A DNA stretch of 64,000 nucleotides from Ciona savignyi (GCA_000149265.1 CH002827.1:2578484-2642483), one strand, 5' to 3'; positions 1-12,949 are shown, numbered from the stretch's first letter. Numbers and translations are program-made. The notes: generated from the letters alone by a model not told the origin.

Positions 1-89
1 GACGTATTTCTTGCCTATAATAATACAATAAATGCAATTTCTTTAACGAAATATCAAAATAAGTTATTTCTAGAACAAAGTCGACTTAC

Positions 90-183
90 CATCGGGTTTT
101 TGTGTCTGGTTGGCAATGATTTGCTCCCGGGACAAACGGAGATACTGGGCGGCATCTTGACAGGCTTCGTAATCAAACGACAT
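90..183 (-). CDS. Myosin II heavy chain, first coding exon (partial)
   Basis: Reading the minus strand from the ATG at 183 gives 31 codons starting MSFDYEACQDAAQYLRLSRE and continuing to a GTAAGT donor just below 90. The pattern of an acidic start, a YL motif, a basic-Arg-Glu-Gln stretch, then Asn-Gln-Thr and a Lys-Pro close to an exon end is that of muscle myosin heavy-chain N-termini, which precede the SH3-like subdomain and motor head; nematode and vertebrate muscle myosins share it. The rest of the gene would lie left of the window. Myosin heavy chain is the actin-activated ATPase motor of thick filaments. Only the N-terminal tail is visible, so the isoform (muscle or non-muscle) cannot be fixed, and no ATPase motif is in view. 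The gene is divergent from the plus-strand IRE1-like gene, whose first exon candidate begins about 100 bp away. Confidence 0.65.
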
Positions 184-284
184 TTTGAGAAAACTTTATG
201 TTATAACTTAAATGCAAGATACAACAACTTAAAACAAGAAAAAATAACCAGTTTATTTTTTGGTATAAACCTTTTATTTCACAG

Positions 285-3200
285 AACGCTTGAAGAAGAC
301 GCCACATTAGCTCACTTGCTGTTGGATTTTGGAGTCGCCGTGAGTGGGGAGTGTGTGGTCAAGTCAGGGGAGCATGGTCATCTGGATCTCGTTAACAGGT
401 GGGCGAAAGGATGGGTGATAAATACTTAATATTTGTGGTCAAATCTTCATTTTGTTAATTTTAAAAATAAAAACTTTTTGAGTAGTAGACCTATTTTTAT
501 TTTGCATTTAATTAATTTTGCATTTAAAAATTTAATCCATTGCTGTTTTATTTGTAGTGTAGCTAAACAAATTATTATATTATTTTGTGGTGCAAAGCAT
601 GTGATTGATAAAAGATAACTTATAACTCTATTGTGTGTAACATCGCTTTATTAATAATTAAAAGACTCTTATTTTCTCTTTCGGTAATTGATCTATTTTT
701 AAAATTTGCAACAATTACCGTAGAAAATGCTTTGATGTGTAAAGGTTTAGACCTAATACATAAGGTATAGTGGATAACCTATGTGGTAAGCTTATATGTT
801 ATGTCATCGGATAACACAATGAAAGCCAGGGAATGCCAGAGTTCTATTTTAGATGTTATCGCGAACTCATTTATAGACATACTAAATGCAGTTCTTGGGA
901 CCGTCATAATGTAATTTACAATAAAATTAAGTTCTGTATATTGTGAATACATGATATATTTATTTCGGTCAGTTTTATAGGATAACTCACCACATTATAT
1001 TGTGTATACTGTCCGGTTGGCAGAGTTAACATAGTTTGTTAACATATTACATTGTTGGAATTTCTTTATTCCTTTAATTTTACCTGAAGGATGCAAATTC
1101 TGGTAATGCCTTCCCAAAGAGCACGATCGCGCAGAAAGTGATTTGGATTAAAATCGAATGAAGCACCTTTATGGTCATGACCTTGATAAGACTGTGTTGT
1201 TAGACATTTTAAATTAGTTAGGCCACTCATTGTATGCAACTATTTTTAGGTTCAAAAACGACCGGGAAATTTTATTCTCCAAAGAAATTGAAGAGCTGCT
1301 CAAGATTCACCCAAGCGTGAAGAATTCATCCAATCGGAACATGCGCCGGTGTCTAAAGGTTTGTTATGTTTTTGAGTTGTATTATTTCTATGTTTAATAT
1401 ATTTGCTTAAGTAGTTGGTTTGTTGCTATGAGCAAAAACATAATGACAATAAACCACCTTATTTTGTTTTGGATGGTTATACTTTATTCCATATTCAATC
1501 AAAACAACTTTAAAAATTGCATTTTACAAATCTCATATATATGCAACTACTATCTTTAATACTTTTATTGAAAACAAAGTGATCCCATAAGTCATACATT
1601 GCATGTTTCATATTAACTTCGCTTTGCAATGCAGTTGATCAAAAGTCAACGTGGAATGTTCGAGGAAGAACGTCGGAAATTTGAAGCAGAGTTGTTGGAC
1701 GATGCTACAATCACTCGGAACGGTAGCAAAAAAAAGAAGCAAAAATCAAAAAATAAACGAAACGCGCCGAATATACAATTAGAGATACCTGAAAAACTAG
1801 AAAATTCAAGTGAAAATAAACAAAACGCGGCGAATATACAATTAGATATACCGGAAAAACTTAAAAATTCAAGTAAAAATAGACCGGATTCCGCTCCTAA
1901 TTGCGAACGTGAATCAGATGACACTTTAGTTTTTAATGGGGAACTACCGAAACCTGGTAAAAGGAAAAGAAAAAACAAAAAGAAGAACCAGACAAAGAAG
2001 GTAAACAAAGAAGAATCGGTAGAAGATACAACACAGGTACTATTGTGATGTCACACTAAGTAATTGTGTAAATAATTGTTATCAATGAAACCTGATAGTA
2101 ATCAACCAAACACTATCCCACTACTGACAGTTCGAAGTCTAAAAAGCCATTTTAATTCCAAAAGTAATGGGACATAGGCTGATTTAATATTGTTATATTG
2201 TTTATCCCAAAATGTGTCTTACCATAAGGTTATATTTACATTTAATATTCCTTTCACTGGTGGAAATGGAAAATATCCACAGTATAATTTATACAGTAAG
2301 AACATGTTATAAATGACACATATATGACAGTGAGGCTATAGCCTATCAAAGCTCCATTTTCTTGGTCATAATCCTCAGTGATGAGAGTGACGACACATAA
2401 GGACAGTTATAATACTATCAAAACAGTTTGGGTTTAGGTTTCTTTATAATCCTAAAGACTTGTTTTTGTTCGTATTATATTTTTGATTTAAACTGATCAG
2501 ACTTAAAATCCTTTAGCATAGTTAATAATCTGGCCTACTCTATATTGTTATTCATTTTTTGTTAATCATTGGTTTTAAAGGTTGTCTGGCATTCCCTGGT
2601 TTATTTTTCTTACATTAATGTTTTTAATAACTGTTGTTTTAACTTTAAATAACCTATGCAGTAGAAAAAAAAGTATTGTATCTGCTAAAATAGAATTAGC
2701 TCAGTAAAAAAGATTTTTTTTATTACAAAAGTTGTATCTGTAATGTTCCTTTACATATGTGTATATAGTCATTCAAACTATACAGGGTATACCACCCTAT
2801 GTGTATATTGTTACAAATTTTAATTTTAATAAAAAAATTACTAAATTTCATCCAACCCAGCATGAACCCCCGCCCCCCAAAGAGGAGACACCGAAGCACA
2901 CAACGTCATCCGGTTGGAGGGAGCTGGTCCTCCAGGAGTCGAGGAGACGGCGCCAGAGTTCTTCTTCCTCAGACTGCAGCAGCGGAGCCCGCAAATCAGT
3001 CCATTTCTCACACCCCCTCACCTTCTACGAGAGCACAAAACCCCGAGATCAACCCCTGAAAGTGAAGGTAAAACCCCCGCCGAACTACAGCAACCTGAAA
3101 GCCCCGAAACCGGACCCAGAAATAGATTTCGACACGAACGTTGAAATCAACGACTTTGGAACCAACATAACATGGAGGTCAGCATCGAACCGATGGGCTC

Positions 3201-6200
3201 CGAGATTCGAGGATTTATCTGAGATGGAAATCGATAAATTGCGACAGTTGACATGGGAAAATGATTCGGTTCTTTTTTGTGATAAACAAAAGCATCTAAA
3301 CATCGGAGCAGGGTAAGTGGTCTCTCTCATACTTTTTTTCAATAAAAGTACTGCTAATGAAAGCAATGTTTCAACTGGTTATAGTTATGATTCACTTTTA
3401 AAATGATTTTAATATAAAAGTCCCTTGAACATTTACACCAAATGATTTAACATGAAGTCCCAGGTCTTTAACCTCACCATTATTCATGTTTTAAACATGA
3501 CTAGCTAAATAACGCCTTATTTTATACACAGCCCTGACTTTAGCCTCATCTATCTCGGCTTAATGGGGTCCGGCGTTGAAGTTGCCATCAAGAAGATCAA
3601 TTCGAAAAGAGCCTCTGTGTTGTCACAACGAGACACAATCGCCTCGTTGTTATCGATACCTCAACATAGAAATATCAACAAGTATTATTCGATATTAAAA
3701 GAAAAGACTCATTTCTATGTTGTGAGTACAAAAGTATTATTATGTAGCATATACATGTGATTAGTGATAGAAGAGTTTGTTTATTACATTTTTGCATAAA
3801 CCCAGATTCCAATAACGCTGTTCAGAAAAAACTCGGTTTACCGGTTAACTGTTGCACTGCAATAGCTCCTGTCATATCAATATTATGGTCCACTCTTAAA
3901 ATCTTAAAATATCCCAGACTTTGATCTTGAGAAAATTTCAATATAAGGGCCATAACATAGTTATGTGTATGCTTTTTATAAAAACTGATTGTTTTTAGTT
4001 CATATTTACATGTTTCATTTAAAACTGTTTTTAGAAAATTTAGTTTTATGACATCACAATGAGTGATTAGTTTGAAACAACCCTACTTCCTGTGTTTTAT
4101 CAATTGTCATTGTGACACGAGTGTGATGTCATAATTGATGAGAAAGTGGTGTGTGTAATGTGGCTGTTACTCAGCAAATTTATCCTAAAAACTTAATAAA
4201 ACAATAACCAGATTAGATTTTAAAGACAAGTTTTATTAAAAGAAAACCTGTTTTTTCAAATACCAATGGTAATTATTTTAAATTTGTATAAAAGATAAAA
4301 ATAGCTGTTTATAAAAATTGTATTAAGACTCATACGTACACTGGAGTCTGATTCAGATAATACTAGTGCAACTATACTTTATTTTATAAGTTTATAAAGG
4401 CGAATCATCTAAAAAGGCAAAAAATGTCAAACCGTTAGTTTAGCCTTTAACTCTTTCACTCCCGGCCAAATGCATTAATTCAAACATGCTGTCCCGCAGT
4501 GTTTTTTACAATTTTTAGTCATTTTCAAATTAGCACAGTTTTTCTAAAGTTTATGCTATGATTTAATATTTAGTATGGTTGGAAAGATAATTTATCCCTC
4601 TTTTAAACAAGCTGCACATCTAAAATCTACCTCTAATAAAGAATATATTATGTAAACTTTAGTGAACACCACTTTTTATGCAAAGAAAATTCTGCTCGAC
4701 TTTGAAAAATTTGAGGTGCACTGACAAACGAAATACTCACTTATTATTGAAATGCCCAAATGAGATGAAAATTGGAATGTAGATTGTCTAATAGTTTTTG
4801 TACTCAGGAAAAATTCGAACTGTATTTCTATCTTCAGTAGTTTTTTTACTATTTGTAATTGAAATTTCCCTTTTTTCTGACTATATTATGAAAACTTGAA
4901 CCAAAACGCATTGAAGTTTTTAGTTTTGTAGAACTAAAATAGTAAAAAGTATAAAAAAGAACAGTGAAGGAAGTGTAAAAAGGGCATACAAAACCAAACA
5001 AACGCAAATACTATATCCAATATTCTTCAAAGCAGGGCACACCGAACTAGCTAGTCTCGCCGCCTTTTTCTTTATCGTGCGCTCAGCAGGCCCAGCTGGA
5101 TTCATGCTTTGGTGAACACGAAGCATAACCGCCTGCTGCGAAAACGTCACCAACGCTCTCCTTTTTATCTCAACGGCACGAAATTTACAGAGAATGTAAA
5201 GAAAGACTTGCTTGACAAAAAGAGCTTCTCTGCAAGTTAACACGACTCCTATTGGCTGAGTTAGTCACGTGTAAATTCGTGTAAAATCGATAGAAATAAG
5301 AGGCGAAGCCTTGAAAAAGAAAGGCTATCACTCCTCGCATTTTTATTATTTCTCCACGATATCACAGAGAATAAAATATAGGGTTTCCTTGATCGAATGA
5401 GCCATAGCTGAGGTCTCTACCATTACGCATTGCGGAGAAATCGTTTTTTAGATTTGCACCCATTTATGTACAGTCGGGATGCCATGTTTTACCACCAACT
5501 CGCGATATATGGCGAGTTGGGAGGGAAAGAGTTAATACTGCATATGCAGATTATACAAAAACGGACCTGGCAGAGACCAGTGATCATTGGTTTAAAACCG
5601 AGACATGTAAACCAACCCAAACAATATTTAGACCGTAGTATTAAACCATTCTCCCCTTCCCCACCCACAGATCCAAACTGTGGGAGAATACTCACTTGAG
5701 CAAATCTACAAGCACAAACTTTTAACGTTAGCAACAACACACCAGGATTGTTGTATGCAAATCAGTCATGGCCTGGATTTCCTGCATAAACATGGTATTC
5801 TACACATGGCTGTCAAGGTGAGAAATTGCCTGCTTTCATCCAGTTTTTAAATTTAAATAATTTATTAACTACTTGTATTACATCCCGAGTTAGTGGGCTG
5901 CAGTGACATTTACTTCTTATTATGCCCATTGATAATTGCAGTATAGTGGGATGCCTTTTTTGAATTCATCTTGTGAGTACTCTGCTAATTATGCAACCTT
6001 TTCAGAAGTGTTTTTTTGCAATCCTTGCCCATTTCAACTGAATTAAGAATCTAGTCGGCTATCTTACCACTTAATGACACATAATTGACAATATACAAAA
6101 ATCACATATTTAGACCTGATTGTAGTAAGTAACGGGCATTTTGTGCCTTCATTCAGGTCCTGATGTTTTACTACAAACCACAACCCACCTTTCTTTATTA

Positions 6201-9200
6201 ATAATAACTTAACATAGACCATTTCGGACTCTTGTCCCACTGTCTTCCTAAAAAATTCTCGAAGTTGGAAGGTAAAAAGCCTGCAAAGTGACTATTTTTG
6301 CCAAAAAAACATTAATGGTGATGCAGCTTTTACATAGCATCATTATGCAATATATCATCATAGCTCTCATATTTTGACTTATATATAAATATATATGTGT
6401 TAGCAGGGGCGGCGAGTTCCGGGGTTGCGGGGTTGCCAGGCAACCCTTGTAATTTGGAGGCTAAAGTTCGATAATTAAAAAAAAACGTTTTCGATCGTTT
6501 TAAATATTTTCGGCAACTCCATGTCTTTTACGTTAGTCTACTTGTAGTTATAACCGTTACCGCGTTCATTATTATTTCGAAAGGTTACTTTACCGACCAC
6601 ATTTAATTTGTCGTAATTGCGTTGTTTCTATTTAACGTATTGTGTGCCAGCAACAAAACAGATAAGCATAGTTAGTTTATAAAATTCAATTATAAATAAC
6701 ACCATTCACACGTTGATTGTTTGATTGTTACGTAATATAAGCAACCATTCACACATCGATTGTTTGATTGTCTACGTAATATAAGCAACCATTCACACGT
6801 CGATTGTTTGATTGTCAACGTAATATACGCAACCATTCACACGTTGATTGTTTGATTTTTAACTCAATATTACTTATTACAACCAAAGGTATACTACGTA
6901 TCGTAACGTGGCCGTTTAAATAAAAGCATCGCATAAATAAACAGAATCATAATAACCTATTAGACCCGATAATAATTATTGATAGAACAAATCGCACAAT
7001 GGTCGTTTAAATCAATTCTAGAATTAAAATAAATCTGAAGCTTGACTAAACTTCGCTTTCTCAAAATGTTGCAATTATAGTAGCAACCGCAACTCGTGGC
7101 GGTATTTGTTTCTTTGATCGGCGGATTATCAAAGAGTACAGATTAGGGTTGAACGTTTAAGGGCAAATAAATAATTGTGACGCAGAAAGCGGAAATGAAA
7201 CACATTTTAATTATTTTAACCTAGAGCAACCTAAGCGTGTATTCCATTCTAAATCAGACATTTTTTAAACGGGCGTAAACGCATTTAAAACGTCTAATTT
7301 AAGTGTTAAAATGAACAAAAATTTCCCGGGGAAGAATGCCGCCGAACCCTCGTTGCATTCGCAACCCTGCGACATTTTAAAACTATCCGCCTATGTGTGT
7401 TAGTAATCTAAGTAAATTACTTTAATCTGTGTAAATCAATATAATTTACCAAACCAACATCTTCGCACTCTCCATCGAAGCCACAAAACGTGTTCGTTGG
7501 GGCCGACAACCAGATCCGTCTCGGGGATTATGGAATCCACATGAGGGAGCATCAGAGCGAGGGGAAACCCCTTGTACCCAGCGTCACCAACGTATCGACG
7601 TGCTGGCTCGCTAGTGAGGTCATACAGAATCATTGTGATGTCACCAAAGCCTCGGATATAGCAGTGAGTGTGGGATGTGAAATTATTGGATTTAATTTAG
7701 AAGTTGAAACTGTTGGACTTATGGAACCTGTATTCCTATATAGATAATTAGCAAAACAAAATCTCGAAAAACAAAATCTAAAAAAAATTTCCTATGACCT
7801 GCCACTGTCTTTAATAAGAAATATGTATTTTGTCAAATGACATTTGGGAAGTAAAACACCTTTATGAAATACATTTCCTTTCCTTTATGCTACCTAGGAC
7901 ACCCACTTTATTTAAAAGAGTTTCTAATAAAATATTTCATACGCAACAGCAAACTGCATTCAGAGTTTACAAATGGAGATTTGTACGGAAGCATAAATAT
8001 TTTGTTTTCACAACTCTTTTTAATAATCAAAATCCCTCAATACCAAAATCATAATTGTAAATAAATTTGGAAAACTGATTCGGAATGCTGCTTGCAACAT
8101 GTGACAGTTTAATTTGTGGATTTTGTACTTCTAATAGAATAGAAAATGCATGTTTATATCCTGAAGATGATATAGACGGTTGTAACAAAATTATTTTCCC
8201 AGTCGCTTGGAATGGTTATGTTCTATGTGCTTAGTGGAGGTTGTCACCCGTTCGGCGACCCGAATACGGTGCCAAGTGTGTGCATCAGCAACATCGTGCG
8301 TGGCGCGTAAGTGTTATAACTTCTTTTTTTTGAGCCCACATACTTAAATTGCGCTTTTTATGTTGCCTGATATTGAACTATACTTTAAAATGACTTAAAA
8401 GTTGCATTTCGGAGTTTTCATTGAATCATCTTTAAAGGTTCTTGCTGTTCAGATTTAAGTCAGATGTGATTTTAAATATACAAATTTCAAGTTACCTCTG
8501 TGTAATCACATAATATGATGTAATATACAAAGCATGCAAATTATCATAAGTGTGAATACAGAAAAAGTAGATAAGCCATTTAAAAAAAAATATATTTAAA
8601 TCATTTTGACTCTGAGTTTAAAGCATAAAGCAGTTTTGTTTCCTCCAGGGGTGGTTAGCATGCAATTTAAAGGTCAATTAAGCTACTGTCACCTCTGTCA
8701 ACCTTAAATCTACCCCTATAATTGTAGGCATAAAAACTCTTTCTTCCAAACCAGATTTAACTTGAAAATGCTCCACGATCCATACCCCCATCACCTTATA
8801 AAGAGCATTATTCAGAAGGATGCAGATCATCGATTAAAAAGGCATGAGGTCAGTGACCAATTGGTTTAATAATACTTTTATTCAATCAATGTTTTATGGT
8901 GGTAAGGTAAATTACTTTTTCTGATTTAAATATAACCATGCAGAATTCCAGTTTATTTTAAATAAAAAATGTTGACAATTTTATATCATGGTCCAAAATA
9001 GTCCACATGCTACAAAAGTGAAAAATGTTTCAGATTACATTTTTTAATCAATCAATTTTTAATGGACTTATCAACAATTTACACAATAAAGTTACAGCGC
9101 AAATTTATCCTTGGCTTTCAAATTCCACCCCCGATGTGAAGTAGAGTACAATTAAAACTGGAAACCAAACACTATTTACCAACTAGCTGCATGCATATTT

Positions 9201-12200
9201 TGTTTTTATCCATGAAACATGCACGGTACCCATTCAGCAGGTTTATGACAAACGAACAGCTATCAGTCTGTGAATTTATATCAACTGTCAAACTTTCTTG
9301 TAGCTCCTGGCACATCCTTACTTCTGGAGTGATCAGCGGAAAGAGGAATATCTGGAGAAGTTGGTTGGGTCGGCTTTAGGGGGCTGGGTGGGTCCTGATG
9401 GTGAAATCATGGACATGTTGGCAAAACATGAAAGGGTAGGTAAAAGTGGGGTTACTACTTAGCATGGGTGTATTTTCCGTTTTTTTTTTGGTGCATTTAT
9501 GATAGTTTAAAAAATCTTGCAGGTGCACTTGCCATGCTTTCCAGACTGGGTTATTGGGGTTTTCTGTTTGTTTATAATCTACTATTCCATCATGTTTCAG
9601 GACTTGGTGACATAGGGTCAGGTGTGTTTACATGTTACGAAACAAAGGTTGAAATTGAGGGGGTTAGGCCAACCACTTACCTTTAAATTAAACATTTTCT
9701 ATTTAGTACTTCAAATGCTTACGTAGTAAATTTCACAATCACCGCCATTAATTTTTAATTTCCCCTTTTACTACCAACTTAGCAACAGGCTTTTTAATTT
9801 ACCAGTTAAAACGTAAACTTCTGTATTTGTAAATGTGCAATTATAAAAAGATTTTTTGTTTATTATTTGCGAAGTCAAGCTAGTTGGTGCCTAATACTCA
9901 AACAGTCAGCAGTTTTTAGTTTTCCAAGTAACCTCTAACTTCCTGAAGTTTAAGTCTTTTCAGTCCTAGGAAATTAACTATTGGTAGTCTATGTGTATAC
10001 ATTTATATATTTACAAGAACTGTATTGTTGAATTATTGTAAGAAAACGAAAATAATATTTAACTTTTCAATATTATTTATCTAAACAATAGTGTACTTAA
10101 TTTATTGTTTAGTTTTGAAATGTTTTATTTTTAAACAAATAATCTTTTAAATCGATTGTGTAAATGTATAAAGTACAGTATTGGTTAAATGTTTTTATGC
10201 ATAGAAATCCCGACAAACCTGTGCATCATTTGGATAGTATTGCTTCAAACCAGTCCATCATGTGGATAGGATAGGATATTTATGTTTATCCCCATGAATA
10301 GGAAAACCAACGGGGTTAACACACGGGATATCATCAAATCACCCCGCGCCCACCGTCGGGTTACCACGGCTATTTTGCATTGTGTTATGTACTAGCTAGC
10401 GACCAGTTTCGTACCTAAAACCCTTTAGCTGAAAGGCGATGTACTAAACCACCAGACTAACCGGGAGGACAAATGTGGGAAAACACTAGCTGTCTATATG
10501 AGTTGTAACCCCAACAATGCTAAACAAATTTTGCAGGAGATTATAAACATGTACAACAAGCAAGAAATCAATGAGGTCAACAACATCCAAGAATTACTGA
10601 CCATGATTCAAGGGTGCTTGCGTGATGCACAAGTATTGTGAGTATTTGATGCAAAGGTGTTTTATATCTTAATCTTCTATGTATTGGTACCTCTAAATAC
10701 TACTGGATTGCTTGGAGCGCTCGACCGCTTGGATCGCTTACTATACTTCGTAAACTTCTCTAACTAAAATAAAGAGTATGATATTAATGTTAGGGTTGGG
10801 GTTAAAGTTACTTCTGGCGTTGAGATTAGTGTTTGGGACAGGGTTAGAATTACTTTCCATAGCAATCTAAGCGATCCAAACGATCCTGTAGTATTTAGAT
10901 TTAGAGGCACCCCTATGTATAAAGCAATCATGGTCCAAATCATCACCCTTTCCCAAAAGATTGCTATGCGAGTTTTACAGTTCGGCCATATATATCCAGA
11001 TGTTATTATAAAAAAACACAACCTTCCACAGAAACACTGGGCCGCTGTTGAAACACAAGCTTATTGTCACAACTAAGTCACATCACTCACTGGCCAATTT
11101 TGAATTCTGATCAAATTATTTTCTAACCATTATTTTCCTGCTCAGTGAAAACTACAAGAAAAAAGAAATCTCAACAACCAGCCCTGCTTTGTATTTTGCA
11201 CAAGTGTTCCCTGGTCTTTTGCTGAAAACTTTTAACTTGTTTGATCTGAAAACACTGCTTGAACCTAGCAGTAAACCAGCGGAGTTTGCTGGCCAAGAAT
11301 CAGGTAGAGGCTGTGTGGGGTGTATATTCGTAGTTTTAAAAAAAGGGATAACTGATCAAAGAAAAGAGTTTTATTTTTACCATTTATTTTGTATTTGAGT
11401 TTGAAATTATAATCAAAGAAATCTTAAAAAATCTTTGCAAACAGATTAGAGCTTAGTGTAATGTAACTTTATGCTTCCTTATATTAAGCATAACTTAAAA
11501 CAGATTTAAACTGTTTCTTTTATACTCTTAAAATTAACGCAAAATATACTTTTGTTTAGGTTTTAAAACTAAATCTGTCATTTTTCCACATGAAGAAAAA
11601 GAGGTGAATCTTAAACCACTCGGTGTCGGTATGGAGTCCAACTCATATCTGTCACGGAATGGCTTTGACAAGATGGATCAAAAACAACCAGAAGAAACGA
11701 CCAGTGAAGTAAACCCTGGTAAAAAACAACCAAAAAACCCAATCAATAAAACGCAACAAGAAAACGAGCAAAACCAACCACGAATTGAAACCACCCACCA
11801 ACTTAAAATCAATGGAACCACAAATTACACTGAGAAAGACCAAATACCATCAAGCGATACCAGCAGTGAATACCAAACCCCAACAAAATTCATCACACAT
11901 AGCTACCAACCCAACAAGACAAACCTGAAGAATCCAACTTTGTGTCTCGGGGTGAATGATGAAGGTCTGGGGCAGAAGGGGGTCTCTGTTGTGGATCCTA
12001 TCTTGGGGGATAAAGACTGGTGTCATAATGTAAGTTGAGGTATCGTAATGTGCGATCTCATATTAGAAGTTGTGGCACCATAATCTAATTTTGTTACTAA
12101 ATTCAATTTAGTGTAGAAGAGATTTTGTCAATGTCCCGTACAGAATTGTTTGCAAACATTTAGGAACGAATTAATAACAATAACTGTGCCACAATGGTAA

Positions 12201-12902
12201 CCAATATGATGGAATCTTGTTTTTTTTATTTAAATAAGAAACTGGTAATAACAATTTGTCAAATAAATTCGTTTTTTTTTTAATCTTCGGCTGGTTGTGT
12301 ATCTTTCTTTACAGAAAGGTGGATCTAAATTTCCAAAAGCTGTATCCACACATCAATGATGTGTTATTTATATGTTAATGTATCCCAGAAATGGGCCGAC
12401 TTGACCGCTATATCCCGGATCCGTGATAGCTCAGGGCGCTGCAGTAATGGGCCTTCTATGGCCTAAATTCCTGGTCCCGGTGGCTACTGTGACCCGCCCA
12501 TACTAATGTGATGTCCCGTTTTCCCAGGGTGAACTGCTTGATGATCGTCACGACGACCTTGAGATCATCCAGGGGTCATCTGAAGGTCACCTCGATGTGG
12601 AGTCGAAGGTTGATGAAAGGTCAAAGGTTGATGATGGGTCGCCTGATGATTGGATTGAGATCGGATCTCCGTTGACCCATGACGATAGCCCGCTGAGTAC
12701 ATCTAGTGGTGAATCTGTGGATGATTGTTTCGACTTTGGTCGGAATTATCGAGAACATAGTGATGTTGGGGATTTTGCCAAAAGTTTTCCAACAAAGGAA
12801 AAACATGTCCAGAACCAAAATGGGGTGAAAAATGAATTTCTCCTAAAACAACCCAAACATCAAGTGAAAAGTACTTGGACCGATATTGATGAACTTGATT
12901 AA
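285..12902 (+). CDS. IRE1/RNase L-like protein with degenerate kinase and KEN domains
   Basis: Fourteen exons were traced: 285-398 (candidate), 1250-1358, 1635-2036, 2861-3312 (acceptor could be 2786), 3532-3721, 5671-5817, 7481-7663, 8203-8306, 8755-8848, 9304-9435, 10537-10637, 11146-11303, 11560-12029 and 12528-12902. All phases agree; the product is about 1000 aa. The N-terminal third is Lys/Glu/Pro-rich. The kinase-like domain has a GAG loop, VAIKK (ATP lysine kept), HMAVKPQN where HRDLKPxN is expected, GDYG for DFG, and WLASEV for the APE motif. HPYFW follows and leads into a KEN-type region with SPALYFAQVFPGLLLKTF, very close to the RNase L/IRE1 C-terminus. The Arg-Asn...His nuclease residues are absent. 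A long polar tail follows, ending DWIEIGSP and acidic repeats. IRE1 and RNase L are dimerising stress or antiviral RNases; this paralogue is predicted inactive in both domains. No signal peptide or membrane segment was seen. The true start is unresolved: there is no ATG in frame upstream of exon 1250-1358. Confidence 0.8.
6404..7395. mobile_element. Non-autonomous hAT-type DNA transposon, 992 bp
   Basis: The element starts CAGGGGCGG and ends CCGCCTATG (inverted: CATAGGCGG). It is flanked on both sides by the same 8 bp, TGTGTTAG (6396-6403 and 7396-7403), the target-site duplication length typical of hAT elements. Subterminal GGGTTGC/GCAACCC motifs occur near both ends. No transposase reading frame is visible, so it is non-autonomous. 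It sits in the intron between kinase-domain exons 5671-5817 and 7481-7663, ending 85 bp before the latter. It contains the 44-bp tandem array at 6701-6860. Confidence 0.85.
6701..6860. repeat. 44-bp minisatellite, about 3.6 copies
   Basis: Four successive units begin ACCATTCACAC, followed by GTTGATTG or GTCGATTG, TTTGATTG and ACGTAATATAAGCA. Period is 43-44 bp with few differences; the fourth unit is truncated. The array is internal to the hAT element. Confidence 0.9.
10264..10466 (-). repeat. SINE-like dispersed repeat (copy 1)
   Basis: Minus-strand copy of the window's main repeat family. Its head, at the high-coordinate end, reads (minus strand) GTTAGTCTGGTGGTTTAGTAC, a tRNA A-box-like start. 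The body carries the shared segments for the GGGTTAC turn and the GTTAACACAC run, and it ends at a GGATAGGAT terminus. It is truncated in the middle relative to copies at 13365 and 42135. It lies in an intron of the IRE1-like gene. Confidence 0.75.
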
Positions 12903-12949
12903 TTGTGCATTAGAGCCTAACTAATTAGTTATGCAAATTAGCTGCTTCC

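Noticed and set aside
2786..2860. Extension of the IRE1-like exon upstream to 2786
   Set aside because: Phase-compatible acceptor, but the added peptide (NFNFNKKITKF-type) looks like translated AT-rich intron; 2861 is preferred though not proven.
5430..5699. 89-codon plus-strand frame before the kinase exon
   Set aside because: Its end overlaps the acceptor of exon 5671-5817 in a different frame; the spliced kinase frame is the supported one.
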